A stretch of DNA of 64,000 nt. Source: Flavihumibacter sp. UBA7668 (GTDB lineage: Bacteria > Bacteroidota > Bacteroidia > Chitinophagales > Chitinophagaceae). Numbering within the stretch: the stretch's first letter is position 1; the number at the start of each line of letters is the position of its first letter. The stretch lies in NCBI RefSeq assembly GCF_002483205.1, contig NZ_DLHM01000005.1, positions 626,817 to 690,816 on the forward strand, written 5' to 3'. The position numbers and the translations under genes are program-made. Of the stretch, positions 50,775-58,802 are shown piece by piece. The notes under the pieces are model-generated. The model had not been told where the DNA came from. It did no database searches and saw nothing but the letters and a program-made list of their open reading frames with translations.

Positions 50775-50779
50775 GAAAG

Positions 50780-51454
50780 ATGACCAAAATCGGCGCAAAT
50801 ATCAAGAAAATACGCACTGCCAAAGGATTGAGCCAACAATCCTTTGCTGAGTTGTTTGATCTTACCAGGGGTAATATATCTTCCTATGAAGAAAACAGGG
50901 CCGAACCCCGGCTGGAAACCAGTTTGCGTATTGCAAACCATTTTAGCATACCGCTCGAGCATTTTATCAGCCGTAACCTGACCGTGAATGAAATTCTTAA
51001 ATTCAATGGTGATAAACTGATTGAGGAAGAAAGTCATATCATCAACCTGCAACTGCGGTTGGTGCCATTTATAAATGATAGTATTTATATGAAGTGCAGT
51101 TATCAGGAAATGAAGTTTACTGATTTCGCCTCTTTTCCCCAACTGGTGCTGCCAGAAACAAATACCAATTCCCTGTTGGCGCTGGCCTACCATTCCAATA
51201 TACCACATCACCAGTCGCTCGAAGGCTATCAGGTTCAGGATGTATTGGTTTTTGAGGAGGTTACCCGCCAGAACGTACATCTCTGCCAGCATAAAACCGG
51301 CTTATACACAGCCGATAAGGAAATTATGCTTGGGCGATTTGAGTCAACAGGACAGGAGGTTCAACTGGTCCTCAACGATTTCAGTAAACAGGCATTCGAT
51401 TTCAACAGCGAGAAAAAATTCTGGAAACAATTCGCCGTTTACCGGCATGAATAA
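50780..51454 (+). CDS. XRE-family regulator with C-terminal effector-like domain
   Basis: A 224-residue protein. The N-terminal helix-turn-helix is MTKIGANIKKIRTAKGLSQQSFAELFDLTRGNISSYEENRAEPRLETSLRIA (split). The C-terminal ~110 residues are strand-rich (FTDFASFPQLVLPETNTN...) and look like the S24/LexA-type fold found in phage-like repressors. I see no convincing Ser/Lys dyad, so self-cleavage is not claimed. It is divergent from the membrane-stress operon with about 100 bp between the starts, and is therefore the best candidate for its regulator. A link with phage is not supported by any neighbour. Confidence 0.85.
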   Translation: MTKIGANIKKIRTAKGLSQQSFAELFDLTRGNISSYEENRAEPRLETSLRIANHFSIPLEHFISRNLTVNEILKFNGDKLIEEESHIINLQLRLVPFINDSIYMKCSYQEMKFTDFASFPQLVLPETNTNSLLALAYHSNIPHHQSLEGYQVQDVLVFEEVTRQNVHLCQHKTGLYTADKEIMLGRFESTGQEVQLVLNDFSKQAFDFNSEKKFWKQFAVYRHE

Positions 51455-51557
51455 TGTTCTAATAATCAATTAGGTAGGGTTCAGGATAAGTTGACAACCT
51501 TTGTTGAGGTAACAATGAGCATTGGATGAAGCCGGGATGAAGCCGGGATTAAAATGA

Positions 51558-51584
51558 AAATGGGACCCCCGGAAGGTCCCATTT
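51558..51584 (-). terminator. Terminator of the tRNA-Leu gene
   Basis: Perfect 10-bp stem (AAATGGGACC / GGTCCCATTT) with a 7-base loop, 5 bp after the tRNA 3' end. The minus-strand transcript continues in a T-rich stretch. Confidence 0.8.
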
Positions 51585-51589
51585 CTAAG

Positions 51590-51671
51590 TGCGGGCGATA
51601 GGAGTCGAACCTACATGCCTCGCGGCGCCAGATCCTAAGTCTGGTGCGTCTGCCAGTTTCGCCACGCCCGC
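51590..51671 (-). tRNA. tRNA-Leu (anticodon UAG)
   Basis: On the minus strand an 82-nt cloverleaf can be drawn: acceptor stem GCGGGCG/CGCCCGC with discriminator A, a D arm with GG, anticodon stem CCAGA/TCTGG around loop CTTAGGA (anticodon TAG), a variable arm with a short stem typical of class II tRNAs, and T arm GTAGG-TTCGACT-CCTAT. The 3' CCA is not encoded. It reads CUN leucine codons. A terminator follows within 30 bp. Confidence 0.95.
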
Positions 51672-51680
51672 AACTCTTCC

Positions 51681-51708
51681 TTTCACCTTTCACCCTTCAC
51701 TTTTCACC
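51681..51708. repeat. TTTCACC-type array between tRNA-Leu and relA/spoT
   Basis: TTTCACC, TTTCACC, CTTCAC and TTTTCACC words in tandem on the plus strand, 10 bp upstream of the tRNA 5' end and 100 bp upstream of relA/spoT. Same word family as at 14259 and 32680. Confidence 0.75.
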
Positions 51709-51808
51709 TGCAAGGCTGCAAATGTAGGGGATTTCACTAAAAAAAGAAAACAACCTTCTTTTCTTTAAATTCGTCCTGTTTACTATATTGATAGTAAGCA
51801 AGTCATGT

Positions 51809-54046
51809 ATGGAAACTGTAGCAGCGATACCGAAATACAATCTTACCGAAGAACAGGAAAAAAAATTGATTTTAAGGGAATACCGGGCATTGCTTCGTTG
51901 CCTGAAGCCAAAGCTCAAACCCGGTGATAAGGAACTGGTAAGGGTTTCCTTTGAAATGGCGGCTGATGCCCATAAAACCATGCGCCGCAAAAGCGGTGAG
52001 CCATATATCCTTCATCCGCTGGCCGTAGCCCGGATTTGCGTGGAGGAAATAGGGCTGGGGGTACGATCCACCATTTGCGCCCTGCTGCATGATACAGTGG
52101 AAGATACCGATATCACCCTGGATGATATTGAGCGCCAGTTTGGATCAGAAATCGCCCGGATAGTAGACGGACTTACCAAAATCGCGAATGTTATTGATGT
52201 CAATGCTTCCCAGCAGGCGGAGAATTTCAAAAAAATACTGCTGACCCTTACTGATGACCCAAGGGTTATTCTGATCAAACTTTCCGATCGCCTGCACAAT
52301 ATGCGTACCCTGGAAAGTATGAAAAGGGAAAAGCAATTGAAGATCGCGTCTGAAACTGTGTATGTGTATTCGCCTCTGGCGCACCGGATGGGGCTCTATA
52401 CTATCAAAACCGAAATGGAAGATCTGGCCATGAAATACATGGAGCCGGATGTCTACAAAGAAATCGCCCGCAAACTGGCTGAAACAAAAAGAGAACGCAC
52501 CCGCTATATCAATGAATTCATTCGGCCACTCCGGGAGAAAATGGAAAAAGCGGATTTTAATTTTGAGATTCACGGTCGCCCTAAAAGCATCCACAGTATC
52601 TGGAATAAAATGAAGAAAAAAGGGGTCAGTTTTGAAGAAGTATACGATCTCTTCGCAATCCGGGTAATCCTTGACTCTCCCACTGATCGGGAAAAAGAAG
52701 ACTGCTGGAAAGTGTATTCCATGATTACGGATGAATACACGCCTTCCCCTGAGCGGCTCCGCGACTGGCTCAGCAATCCCAAAAGCAATGGGTACGAAGC
52801 CCTGCATACAACCGTAATGGGACCCCAGGGTAAATGGGTGGAAGTTCAGATCCGTACCAAACGGATGAATGAAATCGCTGAAAAAGGCCTGGCTGCCCAC
52901 TGGAAATACAAAGAAGGTGCTGCGGATGAAAGTCGCTTTGATAAATGGTTTCATCAGATCAGGGAAGTATTGCAAACACCAGACAATGATTCTATTGATT
53001 TTCTGCAGGATTTCAAAACCAGTTTCCTGGCTGAAGAAATTTATGTGTACACACCAAAAGGCGATGTGAAAATGTTGCCGGTAGGTTCCACTTCACTTGA
53101 TTTTGCCTTTGCTATCCATTCGGCTGTTGGTGCCCGTTGTATCGGTGCTAAAGTGAATCATAAACTGGTACCACTCAGTCATAAACTTCGGAGTGGAGAC
53201 CAGATCGAAATAATTACATCCAATAAGCAGAAACCATCGGAAGACTGGTTGAACCTGGTAGTAACAGCCAAAGCCAAAACAAAAATCAAGGATGCGCTGA
53301 AAGAAGAAAAGCGGAAGATTGCAGAAGACGGTAAATACATCGTTCAACGCAAACTGGAGGGGATGGGGGCCGGATATCATTCCCATAACACGGAGATTTT
53401 GGCAGACTTTTATAAACAACCCTCCCTGCTTGATTTTTTCTATCAGGTTGCTACCAGGGGAATCGATCTGAAAGAGCTGGCGGATTTTAAAGTGTTGGGC
53501 GATAAACTCGAATCACCTAAAGCCCCCAAACCAGTTGAAGAGAAGAATGAACTCCCTTCCATCAGTGATTTTTCCAAAAAAGATGCGGAGCTGATCATCT
53601 TTGGTGAAAGCAGCGATAAAATCATGTACAACCTCGCTAATTGCTGTAAGCCAATTCCCGGGGATGATGTATTCGGCTTTGTAACAACCGGAAAGGGACT
53701 AACCATCCATCGCACCAATTGTCCGAATGCTTCCAAGCTGCTTGCTAATTACGGCCATCGGGTAGTGAAAACCAAATGGGCTAAAAACAAAGAAATCTCT
53801 TTCCTCACCGGATTGAATATTATTGGGCTGGATGATGTGGGTGTTGTAAACAAAATCACCAACCTAATTTCCGGTGAAATGAAAATCAATATAAGCGCAC
53901 TTTCCATTGAAGCAAAAGAAGGTATTTTCAGAGGTGCAATCAAAGTATTTGTTCATGATAAGGAAGAGCTGGATGAATTGGTAATCCGACTCAAATCATT
54001 AAACGGTATTCACAGTGTGGATCGCTTTGATGCAGAAGCCACCTAG
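51809..54046 (+). CDS. RelA/SpoT bifunctional (p)ppGpp synthetase/hydrolase
   Basis: A 745-residue alarmone enzyme. The hydrolase domain has an intact HD motif (LLHDTVEDTD near residue 94). The synthetase domain has YDLFAIRVILD and the G-loop-like ERLRDWLSNPKSNGYEALHT. A TGS domain (EIYVYTPKGDVKMLPVGSTSLDFAFAIH, split) and the C-terminal zinc-finger/ACT domains (ANCCKPIPGDDVFGFVTTGKG, then NISALSIEAKEGIF) follow. Both catalytic centres appear functional, so it can make and remove (p)ppGpp. Start at 51809 (METVAAIPKY) is preferred to a start seven codons upstream. Confidence 0.95.
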   Translation: METVAAIPKYNLTEEQEKKLILREYRALLRCLKPKLKPGDKELVRVSFEMAADAHKTMRRKSGEPYILHPLAVARICVEEIGLGVRSTICALLHDTVEDTDITLDDIERQFGSEIARIVDGLTKIANVIDVNASQQAENFKKILLTLTDDPRVILIKLSDRLHNMRTLESMKREKQLKIASETVYVYSPLAHRMGLYTIKTEMEDLAMKYMEPDVYKEIARKLAETKRERTRYINEFIRPLREKMEKADFNFEIHGRPKSIHSIWNKMKKKGVSFEEVYDLFAIRVILDSPTDREKEDCWKVYSMITDEYTPSPERLRDWLSNPKSNGYEALHTTVMGPQGKWVEVQIRTKRMNEIAEKGLAAHWKYKEGAADESRFDKWFHQIREVLQTPDNDSIDFLQDFKTSFLAEEIYVYTPKGDVKMLPVGSTSLDFAFAIHSAVGARCIGAKVNHKLVPLSHKLRSGDQIEIITSNKQKPSEDWLNLVVTAKAKTKIKDALKEEKRKIAEDGKYIVQRKLEGMGAGYHSHNTEILADFYKQPSLLDFFYQVATRGIDLKELADFKVLGDKLESPKAPKPVEEKNELPSISDFSKKDAELIIFGESSDKIMYNLANCCKPIPGDDVFGFVTTGKGLTIHRTNCPNASKLLANYGHRVVKTKWAKNKEISFLTGLNIIGLDDVGVVNKITNLISGEMKINISALSIEAKEGIFRGAIKVFVHDKEELDELVIRLKSLNGIHSVDRFDAEAT

Positions 54047-54182
54047 TAATTTTTATTTACTGGATAAGTTTGTTGAAACTATTTCTCCATCTGGATAAGC
54101 ACATTCTTTTCAAGGCCCTTTTTGCGTGATGAACGGCAAATTCTTGCTGCAACGCTTCCGCATGAAACCCGGTCAGTGACCC

Positions 54183-54196
54183 GTTAAAGCTTTAAC
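54183..54196. promoter_or_regulatory. 14-bp perfect palindrome upstream of susC
   Basis: GTTAAAGCTTTAAC, 49 bp before the susC-like start. A candidate operator. The rest of the 199-bp gap after relA/spoT shows no gene, hairpin terminator or exact promoter match. Confidence 0.3.
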
Positions 54197-54245
54197 ATCT
54201 TATTAGGTGTTAGGGCTCATTGTGGACACAAATCAAAATTAATTC

Positions 54246-57221
54246 ATGAGAAAAGTTCTCGGGTATTGGCTACCCGTCCTTATCGGACTGGTATTGCCAT
54301 TGCTGGCAGCTGCACAGCAAACTGTCAAAGGCAGGATTACAGATCCTGCAGGTAATCCATTACAAGGCGCAACCATTGCGGTAAAAGGCGCGAAAGTCTC
54401 AACACAGTCAGATGGAAATGGCGATTTTTCCATCGTAGTCCCCTCAGGCTCAAATCGCCTGGAAATCTCTTTTGTAGGGTATCTGACCCAAACTGTTTCA
54501 GCCAAATCAGGTGAAATTTCGGTACAGTTGAAAGAAGATGATACCAACCTGAATGAAGTGGTGGTAACCGGACTCGCAACCACCATTAAAAAATCAAATG
54601 CGGCGAATTCCGTTGCACGGATCAGTGCAAAGGAATTAACCGGATCAACCCGTCCACCTACCTTGGATGGTGCCATCAGTGGTAAAATTCCGGGTGCACA
54701 AATCACGGCAAATTCAGGCGCACCGGGAGGTGGTGTAAGTATTCGCTTAAGAGGAGTATCTACCGTAGCGGGTTCTTCCCAGCCTTTATTTGTTATTGAT
54801 GGAGTAATTGTAAACAATGATCAGTTTGCAACCGGAACAGGTACCCGTGCTTTTACCGGTGCAACCAGTCTGGATGCCGGTACACAGGATCAGGCACCTA
54901 ACCGGATTGCTGACATTAATCCGGCTGATATTGAAAGTGTGGAAGTGTTGAAAGGACCCTCTGCTTCGGCTATCTATGGTTCCAGAGCAGGGGCAGGTGT
55001 AATTGTAATTACTACCAAAAGAGGAAAGTCCGGAAATGCACGCATTACCATTAATCAGGATGCTGGTATTACCAGAGCAAGTAAATTCTTAGGCTCTTCT
55101 AACTGGAGTGAAGAGAAAATTGAAACCTATGGTGGCGCCTATAATATTTCTGAGGAAGATGCGCTCGATTTGTTTGCAGCTGCTAATGGAAGAACCTGGG
55201 ATTATGAAAAAATGATCTGGGGAAATACCGGAAAAATTAACAATACCAGCCTGAATATTTCAGGTGGTAATGATAGGACCAAATATTATATCGCGGGCTC
55301 CTATCAGAATGAAACCGGTATTCAGAAAAAAACAGGCTTTACAAGGAAATCTTTCCGTATCAACCTCGATCATAAACTGAATGACCGGATTGATTTTAAG
55401 GTAAGCAGTAATTTTATCAACTCCTATGCCAGCAGAGGTTTTACCGGTAATGATAACAGAGGTGTTTCTTTGACCTATCACCTTCCTTATATTCCTAATT
55501 TTCTTGACATCGCCCGTCGTCCGGATGGTACTTATCCAACAGTTCCGGGACGTGTGCAAAATCCGATGGAGATTATTGATCGGGCACAGAATATTGAAAA
55601 AACAAACCGCTTTCTGAATTCTGGAGAGATGAATGTAAAACTCTTCTCAAAAGGTAAATCAACACTTAAACTCGGTTTACGTGGTGGCGTTGATTTCCTG
55701 GTATCAGAACCCACCGTATATATGCCGGAGGACTTACAGATGATGCAGGAGTCTGCTTTGCGTGGTGCAATCAGGTTAACAACCAATAAATCGAGGTATA
55801 CCTATATGCAGGCCGGACTTAATTTCAATACCACCGTTGGAAATAATGTGGAGTTGACAACCGGACTTGTTTTCCTGCGGGATGATCAGCGTACAGATCA
55901 ATCTTATATCCAGGGAGAAGGATTGCTGCCTGCACAACGCAATCCAAGTATAGCACAACGTGTAACAACCGGCAATATCATCAACAGAAGCAGTGTGGTA
56001 GCATTTGATGCCAGTCAGGAATTTAACTGGGATGATAAGGTTATTGGCCGCGTGGGATTAAGGGCGGATAAATCAACGCTTTCCGGTTTAAACTTCGATA
56101 AATATTATTATTATCCAAGGGCAGCGGTGGCTGTTAATCTGGCAAATTTTGGCCTCTGGGAATCTGATATTATAACACAAGTTAAACCACGGGCGGCCTA
56201 TGGAGAAGCTTCCGGTTTTCCCTCCTTTGATGCCGTCTATTCAAACCTGTTAGGAGTGAATTATGGGGGAGAATTAGGGTCTGTATCTCCCATATTACTC
56301 GGCCTCGGGGCATTGGATCCGGAAAGAGCGCAGGAAATTGAATTTGGTCTGGATCTGGGCTTTCTGCAGAACAGAATTACACTGGAAGCCACCTGGTACA
56401 ATAAAAAAGTGAAGGACTTCCTTTTCCCTTATACACTTGCTCCAGGAACAGGGGTAAGTTCGATTAAACTTTTCCCGGTTGGTGATTTGGAAAACAAGGG
56501 CATTGAGATTGGTTTAAATGCGCAGATAATTAAGCGCTCCTCTCTGGAATGGACCAGTTCTTTGCAATACTGGAACAACCGTACAGAAGTAACAAGATTG
56601 AACATTCCGCCTTCTTATGTTGCGAATTCCGGTTTTGGGACATATGGAAGAAAACGGATTGTTCTGGGTACTTCTCCCACCGCCTGGTGGGGTGTTGATA
56701 CAAGTGGAAATACCATCAGCTACAAAGATTTTCAACCCGATTTTCAAATGAGCTGGAACAATAATATCCGGTTCGCTAAAAACTTTGATTTCAATATGCT
56801 TTGGCATGCCAGTCAGGGTGGTTATAATGCTTCACTTACCCGCCTGTTAAAAGATGAAGGTGGTACAACCAAAGATTGGAGTGTAATTGGAAAATCCGGT
56901 GACCCTCTTGGTATTGAGCGTCAGGGTTCTGAGGTTACCAATTTCGTTTTTGATGCAAGTTATATCCGCTTGCGCGAACTTGGATTGTATTATACAGTAC
57001 CAGCCAAAATTCTTAAATCCGGACTTGGGAAAGTTGTGCAAAATCTGCGTGTAGGAGTCTCTGCGCAAAATCTGGTAACCATCACCGATTATTATGGCTA
57101 TGATCCGGAAGTTTCCAACTTCAATACTGGAAACGCAGGAGGTGCATTAACCGGTGGTGTGGATCTGGCACCTTTCCCTCTGGCCAAACGTTATTTCTTT
57201 CACCTCAATATTGGATTATAA
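54246..57221 (+). CDS. SusC/RagA-type TonB-linked outer-membrane transporter
   Basis: A 991-residue protein with signal peptide (about 1-24, ending AAAQ). A carboxypeptidase-regulatory-like domain follows (VKGRITDPAGNPLQGATIAVKG, split; ~26-100), then a TonB plug (LNEVVVTGLATT, IRLRGVSTVAGSSQPLFVIDGV, split; NPADIESVEVLKGPSASAIYGSRAGAGVI, split) and a 22-strand barrel. It imports an unknown oligomer with the SusD partner 12 bp downstream. No glycoside hydrolase, peptidase or regulator lies beside the pair, so the substrate cannot be named. Confidence 0.94.
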   Translation: MRKVLGYWLPVLIGLVLPLLAAAQQTVKGRITDPAGNPLQGATIAVKGAKVSTQSDGNGDFSIVVPSGSNRLEISFVGYLTQTVSAKSGEISVQLKEDDTNLNEVVVTGLATTIKKSNAANSVARISAKELTGSTRPPTLDGAISGKIPGAQITANSGAPGGGVSIRLRGVSTVAGSSQPLFVIDGVIVNNDQFATGTGTRAFTGATSLDAGTQDQAPNRIADINPADIESVEVLKGPSASAIYGSRAGAGVIVITTKRGKSGNARITINQDAGITRASKFLGSSNWSEEKIETYGGAYNISEEDALDLFAAANGRTWDYEKMIWGNTGKINNTSLNISGGNDRTKYYIAGSYQNETGIQKKTGFTRKSFRINLDHKLNDRIDFKVSSNFINSYASRGFTGNDNRGVSLTYHLPYIPNFLDIARRPDGTYPTVPGRVQNPMEIIDRAQNIEKTNRFLNSGEMNVKLFSKGKSTLKLGLRGGVDFLVSEPTVYMPEDLQMMQESALRGAIRLTTNKSRYTYMQAGLNFNTTVGNNVELTTGLVFLRDDQRTDQSYIQGEGLLPAQRNPSIAQRVTTGNIINRSSVVAFDASQEFNWDDKVIGRVGLRADKSTLSGLNFDKYYYYPRAAVAVNLANFGLWESDIITQVKPRAAYGEASGFPSFDAVYSNLLGVNYGGELGSVSPILLGLGALDPERAQEIEFGLDLGFLQNRITLEATWYNKKVKDFLFPYTLAPGTGVSSIKLFPVGDLENKGIEIGLNAQIIKRSSLEWTSSLQYWNNRTEVTRLNIPPSYVANSGFGTYGRKRIVLGTSPTAWWGVDTSGNTISYKDFQPDFQMSWNNNIRFAKNFDFNMLWHASQGGYNASLTRLLKDEGGTTKDWSVIGKSGDPLGIERQGSEVTNFVFDASYIRLRELGLYYTVPAKILKSGLGKVVQNLRVGVSAQNLVTITDYYGYDPEVSNFNTGNAGGALTGGVDLAPFPLAKRYFFHLNIGL

Positions 57222-57232
57222 AAAATTGAATC

Positions 57233-58639
57233 ATGTTAAAACTCATATATAAATACCGGGTGGTTTTGCTGAGCACTGTGCTGCTGCAAATGGCATCCTG
57301 CACTAAAACGGATTATGTTCCCAATCCGAATGCACCAACACAGGAATCAGTATTGCGAAATGCTACACGGCAGCAAATAAGCCAGCTGGGCGTGGGCGTT
57401 CAATCGGTGTTGCGCGATGGTGTTTTTTCCTTCCGTACCTGGTCTGGTTCCATTGGTCGCGAAGTGGTTTATTTCGCTCAAACGGAAAGCAGGTACTATC
57501 GAGAATTGCAGGGTGAAATTCCACTTGATGCAGCTGGTATCATGTACGGCTGGTACTCCGCCTTCAATCAAATCAGACGTAGAGCTGAAATTATGCTGCA
57601 ATCAGCGTCTAATACCGGCTCCTTGTCTGATGCCGAAAAAGCTGCAGCTAAAGGTTTTGGAAAAACAGTACAGGCTTATGCCATGCTGAACTGTCTCAAT
57701 ATGATGGGTAATAATGGTATCCGCACCAGTTTTTCCGATTTAAGTACAGAAGGAGATTTGCTGAAACCGGGATGTTTTAAAAACTACACAGAATCACTTA
57801 CTTATCTGAAAGGCCTGGCTGATGAAGGTCTTGCATCACTGGATCAGGCAGGAACAGCTGATTTTCCATTTCCCATGGTAAGCGGTTGGGGTGATTTGAC
57901 CTCAATAGCCAGTTTCAAGCAGTTTAACCGTGCTGTAGCAGCCCGGATAGCCATGTATCAACAGGATTGGAATGGTCTCGAAACTGCGCTAAACAGCTCC
58001 TTTATGGACCTGGATGGTGATTTGAATGCAGGACCATCTTTCCTTTATTCAAATACCATTGGGGATGAAACCAATCCAATCTGGCGTTCCCTGGATAATA
58101 ACAGTTCCCCAATACTTGTTCAGGCAGATTTTGTTGGCGATGCTGAAGCCGGAGATGACCGTGTTTTTGGTACCAGTATGGCAGAAGGTGGTACTGCGAG
58201 AGTTCGCCAGCGTGCCACAGCCACTGCGCCACCGGATTATCCCTTAATGACTCATGAAGTGCAAATGGATCAAAATAATATTTCACCGATCAGGTTTTTG
58301 AGGAATGAAGAGCTGATCCTGATGTATGCTGAGGCAAAATTGCAGAAAGATGAACTGGCTCCAGCTGTAACGGCATTGGATATCATCCGCACGGAAAATG
58401 GTCTGGCTGCTCTGGCCGTAGCAAAACCGGGCATACTAGGGAATAAGAATGCGCTGATCGATGAATTGCTTCATCAGCGCCGGTATTCCCTTTTTATGGA
58501 AGGTCATCGGTGGTTTGATATGCGGCGTTATAATAAACTGAATACCCTTCCCCTTGATAAACCGACTCACTCAGTTTATGAGCAATTCCTGGTTCCAAGG
58601 GCTGAAGTTGACTGGGATTCTGTAAACCCCTGTCAATAA
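57233..58639 (+). CDS. SusD/RagB-type surface lipoprotein
   Basis: A 468-residue lipoprotein. The lipobox is LLQMASC with the lipidated Cys at residue 23. The body has the tetratrico-like helices of SusD (YGWYSAFNQIRRRAEIML, FGKTVQAYAMLNCLNMMG) and the conserved C-terminal ELLHQRRYSLFMEGHRWFDMRRYN block. It caps the SusC barrel and binds substrate at the cell surface. The pair ends with a very strong terminator. Confidence 0.94.
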   Translation: MLKLIYKYRVVLLSTVLLQMASCTKTDYVPNPNAPTQESVLRNATRQQISQLGVGVQSVLRDGVFSFRTWSGSIGREVVYFAQTESRYYRELQGEIPLDAAGIMYGWYSAFNQIRRRAEIMLQSASNTGSLSDAEKAAAKGFGKTVQAYAMLNCLNMMGNNGIRTSFSDLSTEGDLLKPGCFKNYTESLTYLKGLADEGLASLDQAGTADFPFPMVSGWGDLTSIASFKQFNRAVAARIAMYQQDWNGLETALNSSFMDLDGDLNAGPSFLYSNTIGDETNPIWRSLDNNSSPILVQADFVGDAEAGDDRVFGTSMAEGGTARVRQRATATAPPDYPLMTHEVQMDQNNISPIRFLRNEELILMYAEAKLQKDELAPAVTALDIIRTENGLAALAVAKPGILGNKNALIDELLHQRRYSLFMEGHRWFDMRRYNKLNTLPLDKPTHSVYEQFLVPRAEVDWDSVNPCQ

Positions 58640-58676
58640 TATAGCTATAAATTAGATTACAACGCGTTAATTGGTT

Positions 58677-58720
58677 GTCGGAAGAGGCCCCCCTTCGGGA
58701 GGGTTTCTTCCGACTTTTTT
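58677..58720 (+). terminator. Strong intrinsic terminator after susCD
   Basis: GTCGGAAGA (58677-58685) pairs with TCTTCCGAC (58706-58714), and the inner C run pairs with G runs around a TTCG tetraloop (58694-58697). A seven-T run (58715-58721) follows. Confidence 0.93.
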
Positions 58721-58759
58721 TATTTCAGAATCAGGTTTTTTATTTGGCCCCGATCCACC

Positions 58760-58767
58760 TATTTTTG
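58760..58767 (+). promoter_or_regulatory. Candidate -7 box of purA
   Basis: TATTTTTG matches TAnnTTTG, 35 bases before the purA start and downstream of the susCD terminator. The only upstream TTTG is 13 bp away, closer than usual. Confidence 0.4.
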
Positions 58768-58802
58768 CTGCCTGATTCCAAGCAAGCAATCAAATAACAA
58801 AC

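Noticed and set aside
50780..51454. XRE regulator as a prophage repressor
   Set aside because: No phage, integrase or excision genes nearby; the divergent membrane-stress operon is a better context.
51500..51550. Short direct repeat GATGAAGCCGG before the tRNA terminator
   Set aside because: Only two 11-bp copies; too small to interpret.
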